Assembly (NCBI RefSeq): GCF_963455315.2
Contig: NC_083314.1
Span: 29,246,013 to 29,310,012 of the forward strand
Length of the DNA: 64,000 nucleotides
Reading direction: 5' to 3'
From: Globicephala melas
Lineage: Eukaryota; Chordata; Mammalia; Artiodactyla; Delphinidae
The notes under the pieces are model-generated. The model worked only from the letters and a program-made list of their open reading frames with translations. It was not told where the DNA came from and ran no database searches. The position numbers were made by a program, and so were the translations under genes. Positions 1 through 10,869 of the stretch are shown here, piece by piece (positions within the stretch are counted from its first letter, which is position 1; every line of letters begins with the position of its first letter).

Positions 1-519
1 TTGATGCCAAATTCTGGGTCACATCATCACGATGTGCCCAGCAAACAGAGCCTAGAGTGGCAGGATCCTGTGTGGTCCCAGGACTGTTGGGATTATGGAG
101 AAGGTGGAAAGTGAGGGGTCTCTACCAGTTGTCAGGGCACAAGTTTAAGTGAGGTGCTGCAGGGGAGAGTGAAACAAGTGGTCAGAGTGAGGAATACAGG
201 ATTAGATCTGGAAATGGTGGAACAGTTCTGGGCAATAAGACTGATGAAGGCAAAAGTATTTGGGGCCAGCGTGGAGGGCGGCCAGCCAACTTTATGTCAA
301 AAGTTTGGGCTGGCTACAGAGTTAGCTTATCATTATCACATTCATTTATTGAATCCTTACAGGCACTGGGAAAAGGATGGAGGCTAACATTTGTTGAGTA
401 CCTGTCATGTTCCCAGCTTAGTTTATAGATTGTGTTACTGTTGCTCAAATATTCATCTTTCCCTCCCTCCACATAGGGACTTATTTTGTACAATGGACTG
501 GGCTGAAGTGACAACATGC
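1..519. other. Intergenic, nothing recognised
   Basis: No exon, tRNA or repeat family was recognised here. Short open frames (for example 154-387 on plus) have no familiar protein features and are not supported as genes. Confidence 0.4.
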
Positions 520-745
520 TAGTACCAAGTCCAGGTTTCTGCTAACCCTCTTCTGCTCCTGTCCTCCATCATGAGACAAGCATATCCCATAAAGGAGCTG
601 CTCCTTTAACCTTGGTCCCCAGATGAGAAGACATCTAGAACCCAACCATAACCTACCTGCAAAACTCTGAGAAATAAATGCTTGAGTTGTAAGCCACTAA
701 AACTGGGGGATTATTATCACAGCAAAATCTGACTAATAGACACAG
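520..745 (+). repeat. MLT1-like LTR, 3' part
   Basis: The end of this stretch has the typical closing pattern of ERVL-MaLR (MLT1-type) LTRs: an AATAAA-like signal near 672, then TAAGCCACTAAAACT, then a GACTAATAGACACA end. The beginning is less certain. Only an old LTR remnant is present, with no retroviral coding sequence seen. Confidence 0.45.
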
Positions 746-885
746 TGTTAATCACTTGACATGTATTTTCTCATTTTAGTCCTTTGAAAACAGGAAACAG
801 AATCTCAGAAAGGTGAATATCAGAATCCCTCAGGTGCTGGGATTTAGGCCCAGGCATATTTGACATCAAAAGCCATGCTTTCCAG

Positions 886-1101
886 GGAATTCCCTGGTTG
901 TGCAGTGGTTACGACTCCATGCTCCCAATGCAGGGGGCCCGGGTTCAATCCCTGGTCAGGGAACTAAATCCCACATGCATGCCACAACTAAGAGTTCACA
1001 TGCTACAACTAAGGAGCCTGACTGCTGCAACTAAGGAAACCATGTGCCACAACTAAGACCTGCTGCAACCAAATACATAAATAAAATATATTAAAAAAAA
1101 A
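886..1101 (+). mobile_element. CHR-type tRNA-derived SINE
   Basis: The 5' end reads AATTCCCTGGTTGTGCAGTGG, followed by a B-box-like GGTTCAATCCC and repeats of CACAACTAAG, ending in an A-rich tail. An imperfect target duplication CATGCTTTCCAG (873-884) / CATGTTTTACAG (1102-1113) flanks it. Confidence 0.88.
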
Positions 1102-1489
1102 CATGTTTTACAGTAAAACATAACAACTCTAGTCCTTGATGAGCAAAGTGCGCTAAGTTGACTTAGCATAGAACTGTGGTCTTAGAGAAAATGTTAACTG
1201 AACATGCCTCCAGTAACCCTAGGTACAAAAGTCTCAGACTCTTCCACTGAGCAGATGTCCTAATATGAGTTCTATATAAACAAAGCAGCCTCAGATGCTC
1301 AGATGCTGGCAGCCTCTTCTCTCCCTTCTCCCTATATGCCAAACATACATAATATAGTTAGGAATAGACCACAAAGTGGCATCACAGCTAACAGATGGTC
1401 AGACTGCTTCCAATACCTTTAGAGAGAATAAAAACAATATGACCCTACCTCACAGATCCTACATTCTTCTGTCAGAAAGCCATGGCTCT

Positions 1490-1850
1490 TTTGCTTTCAT
1501 GAGTCATGCTTGCAGGTATTTGTGTGTGACTCTCAGGGGTGAAAAATGATGCTCTGGCATGGAGAAGAACTGCAGGGCTTACTAGTCCCTTACCAGTGGA
1601 AAGTAGGAAAAGGAAAACCATGTAACATGGAATGGAAAGGCTGTTTGGTAATTGGCTGGGGAAGGACAGCAGGATTTCATGGAGTCAACCAGAAAAGGTA
1701 TTTCAAGTATATTTTTCAAAGAGCCTGAGTAACTTTTCTGTTTTCCAAATGTACTGTATCCAGGGTCAGACTTGCTCCAAGAGAAGTTGAATATGGCCCT
1801 GTGGTCTACTAAGAAACTTCTTTGTTAGTGTCTTTAGGGCTTAAAGGAAG
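1490..1850 (+). repeat. Unclassified ancient repeat, copy 1
   Basis: This segment resembles 52725-53060 over its length. Shared landmarks include CTTTCATGAGTCA near 1496, CAGGTATTTGTGT near 1515 and GGCCCTGTGG..CTAAGAAAC near 1796. The open frame 1546-1728 lies inside it and has no recognised domain. The family could not be named; it may be an old LTR or DNA transposon. Confidence 0.4.
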
Positions 1851-2019
1851 GGTCTACTTCCCCTATCCTGCTGCTCTAATGTCTAGGAATTCACACAGCC
1901 TGTGCCTGGGTCAGAATCTATTTGTTCTTAGTTATGCAGAATTGGGAAGTTTCTTCTTTCTAGAACATGCTAAGTTCTTTCCTTTTCCTAGATGGCTCTT
2001 CAAGCACAGATGACTGCCT

Positions 2020-2285
2020 TCAGGCCTCAGCTTAAATTTCACATCCTCAAAGTCTTACCTGGCCATTCTGTGTAAGCAAGGCTCCTCAGGTACACCTAGG
2101 TTAGAGCACCTTTACCCCAACTGAGCTGTAGCTTAGCTGTTTATCCTGTGTCTTTCCCCATTAGAATTTGGGCTCTCTCACATTAGGGAGTAGATCCAGC
2201 TTGTTCATTGCTGAGGCCCTTATGCCTGGCACCTTATGAGCTTAATAATTAGGGACTTAAATGAATGATTGAGTGAATGAGTGCA
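2020..2285 (+). repeat. L2 LINE 3' fragment
   Basis: The order of motifs fits the L2 3' region: CTCAGCTTAAATTTCACATCCTC, then CTTACCTGGCC, later GAATTTGGGCTCTCTCA, a GGCACCTTATGAG segment and a terminal AATGAATGATTGAGTGAATGAG-like run. Highly diverged. Confidence 0.6.
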
Positions 2286-2589
2286 TCCTTGCATCAAATC
2301 TGAAAAGCAAGTATAATTTTTTTATTAACTGCTGAATTCTGTTAAAAAGATTAAAAAAAATGTTGCCTTAATTTTATCACATAAATAATATATAAATACT
2401 TAACACTACAGAAAATTCAAGTATTTTGAGGAAATGGAAGACAGAGGGAAAGTACCCCTTTCTTTATCCTCTACCTTTAGTCCCTCCCCCTCCCCCCAAG
2501 TAACGATTTACAAATGTTTGCTCTCTTTTCTATAAATGTGGTGATTTATAATAAGAAATATATATTTGGTCTTCAACCTCATTCCTGGC

Positions 2590-3345
2590 CCAGAGCCCCT
2601 AAAATCCTTAGAATTTCCTAAGAGATGAGAGTGACAAAGATATTTTTTGTTATATTAATGAAGTGACTTTTGAATCACATTGACAGATGGGGGCTAATTG
2701 TCAAGAGAACCAACCAAGTGATTGGAGGGTTAAAACTTTCAGTCCCACCCCTGACCTCTGAGGAGGGGAGAGAGGCTGGAGCTTGAATCAATCACAAGTG
2801 GCCCATCATTATTTAATCAATCAAGCCTCTGTAATGAAGTCTCCATTAAAAACCCAAAAGGATGGGGTTCTGAGAGCTTCTGAGTTGGTGAAAATGTGGA
2901 GATTTGGAGAGTGATGCACTCGGAGAAGGCATGGAATCTCCCCACCCTTTCCCCCTAGCTTGCCCTGGGTGTCTCTTCCATCAGGCTGTTCCTGAGTTAT
3001 ATCTTTTTATAACAAACCAGCAATCTAGTAAGTAAAATGTTTTCCTGAGTTCTGTCAACCATTCTAGCAAATTAATTGAACCAGAAAGCTGGTTTTGGGA
3101 ACCTCTGACTTATAGCCAGTTGTGTCAGAAGCAGAGTTAACAACCTGGGCTTGGAATTGGCATCTGAAGTGGGAGAGAGGCAGACTTGTAGAACTGAGCC
3201 CATAACCCATGGGATCTGATGTTATCTCCAGGCAGATAGTGTCATAACTTAGTTGAATTATAGGACACTAGGGTGGTGCCCAAGAATTGCTTATTGGTGG
3301 TGAAAATCCACCACACATTGGAATTGAATGATCAGAGACTTCGCT
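2590..3345 (+). repeat. Long ancient LTR (ERVL-like)
   Basis: About 750 bp that I recognise as a recurrent mammalian LTR: GGATGGGGTTCTGAGAGCTTC near 2861, CTGTTCCTGAGTTATATC near 2985, TAACAAACCAGCAATCTAGTAAGTAAA near 3010, and GATAGTGTCATAACTTAGTTGAA near 3235. MER21-like is my best guess for the family, with low certainty. No coding remnants were seen. Confidence 0.5.
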
Positions 3346-3562
3346 AACCTTCTCGTTTAACACATGTATGTATCTCCGTGTCCATAGAGGTATCCTTTAA
3401 TGTGAATTTTATTTTTCTTCAAGGATGACAGAGCCATCCTTTGTCCTATACGGTGCTTATTACATGTAACTTGTTCCATTTCCCTATCGACGGAAAAGTA
3501 GCAAATGGTAACCAAGTATTTGGGGACTATTTCTTTTTGATCTTTTGCAATTAGCTTTTTTT

Positions 3563-3773
3563 TTCGGTTGTGCTAGGTATTAGTTGCGGCAGGCAGGCTC
3601 CTTAGTTGCAACAGGCAGGCTCCTTAGTTGCAGCAGACGGGCTCCTTAGTTGTGGCATGTGAACTCTTAGTTGCGGCATGTATGTGGGATCTAGTTTCCC
3701 CGACCAGGGTTTGAACCCAGGCCCCCTGCATTGGGAACACCTAGCCTTAACCACTGCACCACCAGGGAAGTCC
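3563..3773 (-). mobile_element. CHR-type SINE, reverse orientation
   Basis: Reads as a reversed CHR SINE: T-rich tail at left, repeated TTAGTTGCAGCA units, and ACCAGGGAAGTCCC at the right (5') end. A target duplication TGCAATTAGCTTTTTTTTTC is present at 3546 and again at 3774. Confidence 0.9.
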
Positions 3774-3916
3774 CTGCAATTAGCTTTTTTTTTCATCCAA
3801 AAGCAGAATTTACAAAGATTGGCTGTTTCCCTCAATAGTAGACAATGTAAACTGGTTTGCACTATCTGTAAACAAGTTACTTTTACTCTATAAATAATTA
3901 TTTTGCAATTGCCTCT

Positions 3917-4585
3917 TGTAACAGGGAAGAACTAATCTGATTCCATATTGAATCTATTTTTTTAAAGCTCTAATCTTTGCACTCTATTGCTAATTACCTT
4001 GCTAATTCTGCACTCAGGCACATTAATTATAAAAGGATTGTGACCTATAGCTTGAAGTATAAATAATTGCCCCTTTCCTTCCAGAAACTCTGCCTCCTAT
4101 GCTTAACCTTTAAAGGTAAAATGCCTTTGCTTAGCTCACAGGTATCCTAATTATTAGAAAGATAATTCTCCTTTGCTTATTGATCACGTATCCACATAGA
4201 GATAAGGAGTTACAGGACAGGAAAGAACATTTGTCTTAGGACAGGAAATAACACTTGTTGAAGACTTACAGGAGTATCATGACCAGGCCTCTGTTGAACA
4301 CATGCAATATCAAAGAATTAACATGTCCCCTTCAAGGTCTGGCCGGCGCCAAGAATTCTGCAACCACCCTTCACCTCTTGATCTCATTCCCTCCTGTCTT
4401 CCCCTCTGCAGCATAAAAGAAGCTTGTATTCAAGCCCAAACAAAATGGTTCTTTAAGATGTTAGTCTGCCATCTTCTCAGTTTGCTGGCTTTCCAAATAA
4501 AGCTGCTATTCCTTGCCTCAACACCTTGTCTCTCAACTTATTGACCTGTTGTGCTGCAAGCAGTATAAGCTTGGACTCAGTAACA
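3917..4585 (+). repeat. Solo LTR of an ancient retrovirus (ERV1-like)
   Basis: The element begins TGTAACAGGGAAGA and ends CAGTAACA. It contains a TATA-like CATAAAAG near 4411 and an AATAAA signal near 4496, followed by a U5-like segment with CTCTCAACTTATTGACC. Flanks are near-matching four-base repeats (CTCT / CTTT). No internal viral genes accompany it, so it is a solo LTR. Confidence 0.65.
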
Positions 4586-4589
4586 CTTT

Positions 4590-5204
4590 CAACAGAAACT
4601 CCTGATTATGAGTAATTCAAAATTTTGCACAGCATTTAATCCTTATTATAAGGGAAATTCATATTAATAAAAGCTTACCTTAGTGCTTCTGTAGTTCCCA
4701 TGTTTCATAAACACATTGACAAGTAGGTTTAGGGTCCTCGTTCTGTCTAGCCATTTTTCACACAAACTGAGTTGACTTGTGAAATAGCAGGAGGGAGGCC
4801 CAGGGATTGTAAAAAGCCATGCTTGATGTCTTCCCAATCCTGACTGTTCTTTTGGTCTGTAGACAGAGACCACTAAGCACGTGCAGACTCACTGCCTCTG
4901 CTGTAGGCAATGACCAATGGACTTGCCAAATCCAACACAAATCCTGAGACAGAGCAACAGGAGACATACATTGGAGCTTTTGTCTCTTCCTCTGACATTT
5001 CTTGAGATGTCTTTTGATTTAAGGATAGTTTGAAAATCTTATTCATCAAGTACTTCTTTTTCTACTCTAATGTCCTGGCCAGCACCAGCCTTAGATCCCT
5101 TCCTATAAATTTGCTTGATGGATTTCTAGGAGGGGCATTATAAAAAAAATACATATTTTTTCCTTGAGAGCCCTGTTCAAGTACAGTATTAAAATTTTCA
5201 GTCA
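4590..5204. other. Intergenic, nothing recognised
   Basis: Diverged sequence without exons or nameable repeats. Short open frames on minus between 4664 and 5244 show no familiar domain. Confidence 0.35.
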
Positions 5205-5285
5205 CCTTGTCTTCTGTGGATACTTTAATCCCAGTACCTGGCACACAGCAGGTTTCCCATTAAATAATAATTGAATGAATGAAGT
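5205..5285 (+). repeat. L2 LINE 3' end
   Basis: Contains CCCAGTACCTGGCACACAG and ends TTGAATGAATGAAG, the usual L2 3' terminus. Confidence 0.55.
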
Positions 5286-5620
5286 GCTAAACCTGAAGTA
5301 TTCAGATTTTCTGACTACATGATGGTATATTATTCTACTTTTACTAGTGGTTGTTTTATTTAAAAATTCTTTCCTTCTCCCCTCTAGTCACAGTTATGCA
5401 AACTTGACCACTCTAAAAAAATAATTAAGAATATAATTTTCCTTTCTTTTTTAAAAAAACTTCAAAAGATTATTTTTATTTAATAAACATTTATTGAAGC
5501 TGCTATATCTAAGGCCTCATGCTTAATCTAGTTCTTGTCAAAAGGAGCTCACTGTAGCTCATCAATAACTATACAATGTTTTTATGTTATATTCTTCTTA
5601 ATTTTTTAATATATTTAGGG

Positions 5621-5656
<36 letters not shown>
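5621..5656. repeat. (GT)n microsatellite
   Basis: Uninterrupted GT dinucleotide run of about 17 units after a short G-run. Confidence 0.97.
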
Positions 5657-5658
<2 letters not shown>

Positions 5659-5924
5659 TAGGGTAAGTGTCCAGCAAGAGTGTTAAAGACTATGAATTTC
5701 TTTTGGAATTCTGTGCTAATAGTCTTCCCTGAAAGATTTTATCAAGTGACAGCATCATTAGCTGTATAGGATATCCCTGTAAACACATATGAGTTAAAAG
5801 ATTAGTATCAGAATAAATAATGAATTTCTACAAATCAATTAGAAAAATAAACAACCAAAAGAAAAATGGGAGAAAGACATGACTAGTGATTCTTAACTCT
5901 GGCTGCACATTAGAATCACTGAGG

Positions 5925-6163
5925 GGGCCTTCCCTGGTGGTCCAGTGATTAAGAATCCGCCTTCCAATGCAGGGGACATGGGTTCAATCCCTGGTTGGGG
6001 ACCTAAGATCCCACATGCACAGGGCAACAAAACCCTCAGGCCACAACCAGAGAGCCTGTGTGCCACAACTGCTGAGCCCACGCGCTCTGGAGCCTGCATG
6101 CCACAACTAGAGAGAAGCCCACACGCCACAACAAAGACCTAGCACAGCCAAAAAGAAAAAAAA
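5925..6163 (+). mobile_element. CHR-type SINE
   Basis: Begins CCTTCCCTGGTGGTCCAGTG, has the B-box-like GGTTCAATCCC and ends in an A-rich tail. Perfect duplication AATCACTGAGG at 5914-5924 and 6164-6174. Confidence 0.95.
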
Positions 6164-6205
6164 AATCACTGAGGACTTTTAAAAAACAAAAATGCCTCCC
6201 ATTGA

Positions 6206-6676
6206 CTAATGACTGAAAAAAAATGCACAACATGAGAGTTGTGAGTTAAGTTTTATATGGGGCAAAATGAGGACAATAGCTAGGGAGACAACATCTCAGA
6301 TAGATCTGAGGAACTCGTCCAGAGAAGTAGGGGGGAAGGTCAGTATTATCATGTGATTTTGGTGAAGGGGGATACATAAAACTAAGCACACATTTAGGCA
6401 GAGGGTTGCTGCTAGTCATGAGGAGCAGATGTCACCATTAATGATTTAAGTGCTTTTCTAGATATGAGGAGATGCGAAAATTTGGGCTCATAAAATCTTC
6501 TCCTGAAAATATCTAGCTAACTGAAGGCCTATTCTTCCAGCTTTTCCCAGAGCACAGAGTGGCTCATTCCTGATCTCAACCCTGAACTCCTTTTAGAGTA
6601 TGTTGAAATTCAATGGCTGCAGTGGCTAGTGACTTAATCCTTGTAGAGTCGGATGGCAAGTGACAATTTTCTGTTG
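6206..6676 (-). repeat. Reversed ERVL-like LTR
   Basis: About 470 bp I recognise as a recurrent cetartiodactyl LTR lying in reverse: GAGTTAAGTTTTATATGGGG near 6245, AACATCTCAGATAG near 6290, GCTCATAAAATCTTCTCCTG near 6488, ending near TGACAATTTTCTGTTGG. The family name is uncertain. It interrupts a MER5-like element. Confidence 0.5.
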
Positions 6677-6966
6677 GCAGCCCCAGATTCTGATTTAATT
6701 GGTTGGTTTGAGACCTCGAATCTGCATTTTTCTTAAGCTCTTTAGGTGATCCAGAATGCATTCAGCGTTGAGAAACACACAGATAGAAGATGTACCTGCA
6801 TCTGGTCTTGAAATATCAGTAAATTCATATAAGAAGAAAAAAAGAGGAATAAAGTGTTTTGAAAGGGCATGGGAATATATGAACAGGAGTCCTATAAATC
6901 AGCAGGCAGAGATGGGGCGTACTCATGCAGAGGAAGGAAATCTTGTAATCTTAGAACTGGAAGGGG

Positions 6967-7205
6967 GACTTCTTTGGTGGTCCAGTGGGTGAGACTCCAC
7001 TCTCCCAATGCAGGTGGCCTGGGTTCAATCCCTGGTCGGGGAACTAGATCGTGCTGCAACTAAGAGTTCACATGCCACAACTAAGTCCGCATGCCACAAC
7101 TAAAGATCCCACGTGGTGCAACGAAGATCCTGCATGCCGCAACAAAGATCCCGCAAGCCACAACTAAGATCCAGTGCAGCCAAAATAAATAAATATTTTT
7201 TAAAA
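6967..7205 (+). mobile_element. CHR-type SINE
   Basis: Starts with ACTTCTTTGGTGGTCCAGTG, followed by GGTTCAATCCC and a series of CACAACTAAG-like units, ending with an AAATAAATAAAT tail. Duplication AGAACTGGAAGG at 6953-6964 and 7206-7217. Confidence 0.94.
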
Positions 7206-7304
7206 AGAACTGGAAGGAACATAACGACAACATAATTTCTGCTTATATCTCTCCTACTACTATGTTTATCACTACTGTTGCTACTACAAAAGTTGTTGTA
7301 AAAA

Positions 7305-7322
7305 ATGTGTGTGTGTGTGTGT
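7305..7322. repeat. Short (TG)n microsatellite
   Basis: About nine TG units. Confidence 0.85.
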
Positions 7323-7710
7323 TGAAGGCAGCAGAAAGTGCTTCCCCAAAATATGCCTCCTTGGCATAAGAATTACTTTGAGATGATTATTTTGAGAGAC
7401 TACAGACACAGAAGCAGCTATGAAAACAGAGTAGAAGTTACCCTTTTGCAAGGGAAATTTAGGACCTTGCCACAAAGGGAGCTATTACCAGAGACAACTT
7501 CTTCACCTGAGAGACTTACCTGCTTGGCAGGGCAACCTTTGTTTTCCAAATACGTCTTCCTCTCACCTTCCCATGAATTGCCTCCCCTACTTTGAAGCCC
7601 CAGATGCCTATCCCTTTCCTTAGCTCAGGATGCTATATAAGCTTCAATCATCTGGCCGCCTTTTGAGTCTCACATCTTTGTGCAGCTCCTGTACAAACAT
7701 ATGTACTCTC

Positions 7711-8060
7711 TTTTTTTTAAATTAATTAATTAATTATTTTGTCTGCGTTGGGTCTTCATTGCTGCATGTGGGATTTCTCTAGTTGCGACAAGGAAGGGCT
7801 ACTCTTCTTTGTGGTGTGTGGGCTTCTCATTGCAGTGGTTTCTCCTGCTGAGGAGCATGGGATCTAGGCATGTGAGCTTCAGTAGTTACAACACACGGGC
7901 TCAGTAGTTGTGGTTCGCAGGCTCTAGAGTGCAGGCTCAGTAGTTGTGGCGCTTGGGCTTAGTTGCTCCGCAGCATTTGGGATCAACTCAGAGCAGTGAT
8001 TGAATCTGTGTCCCATGCACCGGCAGGCAGATTCTTAACCACGGCGCCAGTATGGATGTC
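7711..8060 (-). mobile_element. CHR-type SINE, reverse, long form
   Basis: T-rich start with TTAATTAATTAATT, then GCGTTGGGTCTTCATTGCTGC and many reversed SINE core segments, ending CCAGTATGGATGTCCC. It seems to have inserted into the tail of the SINE at 8066-8204, since ATACTCTTTT-like sequence flanks both ends. Confidence 0.85.
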
Positions 8061-8065
8061 CCATA

Positions 8066-8204
8066 CTCTTTTTTTTTTTAATTTTTAATTTTTTGGCTGT
8101 GTTGCGTGGCATGTGGGATCTTAGTTCCCTGACCAGAGATTGAACCTGTACCCCTGCAGTGAAAGCTCAGAGTCCTAACCATTGGACCACCAAGGAAGTC
8201 CCAA
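8066..8204 (-). mobile_element. CHR-type SINE, reverse, short
   Basis: T-rich tail, GCTGTGTTGCGTGGCATG, GATTGAACCTG (reversed B box region) and ACCACCAAGGAAGTCCC. The pre-insertion target AAACATATGTACTCTT is seen on the left at about 7696 and on the right at about 8205, so this SINE plus the nested one sit in a single duplicated target. Confidence 0.88.
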
Positions 8205-8574
8205 AACATATGTACTCTTAAAAATAAGACAACAGGCCCAAAATGGAGTTATGTTAAGCCCCAGATCACCAAACCAAGACTTAATTAGTTGGCTCTCCCA
8301 GAAAGGTAATTTTAAATGGAATTTTAAACCAGTCAATCAGGAATCATCCGATCAGCAGATTAGTGGGGTAATCTGCCTGGTAGACCCCCTGCCATTCCTA
8401 AAGGAAAGTGACCTTACAATAACCGAGCTGCTTTTTTGCCTGGTATAACTTCCCTGTTCCCACTCTCTTCTGCCTATAAAAGTTTTTCATTAGTTACAGC
8501 TCCTTTCTATCTGCTTGATTGGGTGCTGCTCAATTCTAATTGATTTTTGCTCACATAAACTGTTAACATTTTTA

Positions 8575-8770
8575 TTTATTTATTTTTTATGGTACGCGGA
8601 CCTCTCACTGTTGTGGCCTCTCCCGTTGCGGAGCACAGACTCCGGACGCACAGGCTCAGCGGCCATAGTTCACGGGTCTAGCCGCTCCGCGGCATGTGGG
8701 ATGTTCCCGGACCGGGAACACGAACCCGTATCCCCTCGGACTCTCAACCACTGCGCCACCAGGGAAGCCC
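8575..8770 (-). mobile_element. CHR-2-type SINE, reverse
   Basis: GC-rich form: GGTACGCGGACCTCTCACTG, CCCGTTGCGGAGCACAG, CCAGCCGCTCCGCGG-like segment and ACCAGGGAAGCCCC. Duplication CTGTTAACATTTTTA (8560-8574) / CTGTTAACGTTTTTA (8771-8785). Confidence 0.96.
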
Positions 8771-8800
8771 CTGTTAACGTTTTTAATGTGCCTCAATTTT

Positions 8801-9093
8801 TTTTTTATTATTAATTTATTTATTTATTTTTGCTGTGTTGGGTCTTCGTTTCTGTGCGAGGGCTTTCTCTAGTTGTGGCAAGCGGGGGCCACTCTTCATC
8901 GTAGTGTGCGGGCCTCTCACTATTGCGGCCCCTCTTGTTGCGGAGCACAGGCTCCAGATGCTCAGGCTCGGTAGTTGTGGCTCACGGGCCTAGTTGCTCC
9001 GTGGCATGTGGGATCCTCCCAGACCAGGGCTCGAACCCGTGTCCCCTGCATTAGCAGGCAGATTCTCAACCACTGCGCCACCAGGGAAGCCCG
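8801..9093 (-). mobile_element. CHR-type SINE, reverse, long form
   Basis: TTTATTTATTTATTTTTGC tail side, GCTGTGTTGGGTCTTCG, GTAGTTGTGGCTCACGGG and ACCAGGGAAGCCC at the 5' end. Duplication ATGTGCCTCAATTT at 8786-8799 and 9094-9107. Confidence 0.96.
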
Positions 9094-9160
9094 ATGTGCC
9101 TCAATTTATCTTTTAACAGTTTGTAATTAAATTTTTCTCCTCTAATTTGTCTTTTTACAG

Positions 9161-9999
9161 AGGGATCTCAGCCAAGAACAATGAAAAGTAGGAAAAAAAA
9201 TATCTTTCCTCCCCTACACTATAAAATAAATATCTTTATTATGTATAATATGGTTATCATTTACATAATTTATTATATATAAACATTATTATATATATAT
9301 GGTATTTATGATTTGTTGAGAACTTTGTTATTCGAGTTGCATAATTCTACAAGGTAATGAAAATCACTAACCCCACTTTATAGTTGAGAAAACTAAAGCC
9401 AGTGAACCGCCATGACTTTGGCAGCTGTTGTGGCAGGTCACAAAAGCGGGAGCCAGGAAAGAAATATAATTTGAGGGACTTCCATGTCAGGTAATGGGAA
9501 CTGGGGGGTGTCTCGTTTATTCAGATCAGCATTCCCACTGAAAAGAGATGAAAATGCTGGAAGACATCTGAAGACTTCTTAAAGCATAGAAGGAGCATAC
9601 TGAAATATAGTGAGGAATGCAGGCCAAAATCTAGGAGGAGGAAGAACAGAGAGGAGAACAGGAACTCCACAGTTGACTTTTGCCCTTTGGGCATTTGCTC
9701 GTCTAGATGAAAACAGCTGCTAAATTGACAGTGGGGAGAGGCTAACAGAGGTAAAAGCCAAAGGCACACTACAGAGAGGAAAGACTACAGATGTCTCCCT
9801 CAAAATCAGACAAAACAGCAGAAAGCCATTCCCCTTTCCCATCTTTCTAGAGTTGTAGCAAGAATTTTCTCGTTGTTGGGAGAGATGGAGGAAGCATGGG
9901 TGAAAAATGTGTCTCTGAGAGTTTATAAACCTAATGCCCATCTTTCCTGGGAATTGTATTCCATTCATATCAGAATCAAATGGTGAATTTAAAGTGGTT
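9161..9999. other. Intergenic, nothing recognised
   Basis: AT-rich sequence with a short (AT)n near 9290. Two minus-strand open frames (9521-9769, 9720-9968) overlap and show no recognisable protein. No repeat family could be named. Confidence 0.35.
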
Positions 10000-10260
10000 G
10001 CAGACTGGTAATGCCCCAGGAATTTAAGAAATACAAATGTAAAACGTCAATAGAGGAATAAGCCTATGCTTCTAGGAACACCAGTAACTATTCCAGAGCT
10101 ATCAGAAGCTTATCATCAAAGATAACTAAATTCATTTTGAATGGGAATCAGCTAAAACAATGGATGACATACACTGACCTCCGATGACTTTGACAATTTG
10201 AATGAAAAGACATAAATTATTCTAAAGGATGATTGTAGTGTTTAAAATATAAGACATACT

Positions 10261-10612
10261 GGGTTTCCTTGGTGGCACAGTGGTTGAGAATCCGCTTGCC
10301 AATGCAGGGGACACGGGTTCGAGCCCTGGTCCGGGAAGATCCCATATGCCGTGGAGCAACTAAGCCCGTGTGCCACAACTACTGAGCCTGTGCTCTAGAG
10401 CCCATGAGTCACAACTACTGAGCCCATGTGCCACAACTACTGAAGCCCACATGCCTAGAGCCCATGCTCTGCAATGAGAGAAGCCACTACAATGAGAAGC
10501 CCACGCACTGCAACAAAGAGTAGCCCCCGCTCACTGCAACTAGAGAAAGCCCACACACAGCAATGAAGACCCAACACAGCCAAAAATAAACAAATAAAAT
10601 TAAAAAAAATAA
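10261..10612 (+). mobile_element. CHR-type SINE, long form
   Basis: Begins GGTTTCCTTGGTGGCACAGTGG, carries GGTTCGAGCCCTGG and many CACAACTACTGAG units, and ends A-rich. Duplication AAGACATACT at 10251-10260 and 10613-10622. It lies inside the ancient L1. Confidence 0.95.
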
Positions 10613-10869
10613 AAGACATACTAAAAATATCTGTGAGAAACAGAAAATTATAAATTGGATTCTAGCACATTTGAAAAAGAAAGAAAAAGGAACTTTTACA
10701 AAGGAAAAAATTTAATAACTAAAATTCAAAATTAATGTACTAAATGAGTTTGGAAAACAAGAGAAAGTTACAGATTTAGAAGATAAGTCAGAAGGAACAA
10801 TGCCACACAGACAAAAAGATGGAAAATATGATAGTGAAACAGGAAGGAAGGGGGCAGGGCACAACCTTT

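Larger units (their letters stand above)
5885..6785 (+). repeat. MER5-like hAT element, split by two insertions
   Basis: The left half (5885-5924) starts AGTGATTCTTAACTCTGG and the right half (6677-6780) carries CCCCAGATTCTGATTTAATTGG and ends CAGCGTTGAGAAACAC, as in the short non-autonomous MER5/Charlie hAT elements. A CHR SINE (5925-6163) and a reversed LTR-like block (about 6206-6676) separate the halves, so both insertions are younger. Confidence 0.6.
7330..9160 (+). repeat. LTR-derived sequence broken by four SINEs
   Basis: The non-SINE parts (7330-7710, 8205-8574, 8771-8800, 9094-9160) read as old LTR sequence: GGATGCTATATAAGCTTCAATC near 7628, CAGCTCCTGTACAAACATATG near 7684, then CAGGCCCAAAATGGAGTTATG near 8233, and CTATAAAAG near 8474. 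The parts may come from two LTRs. No retroviral coding region was seen. Confidence 0.45.
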
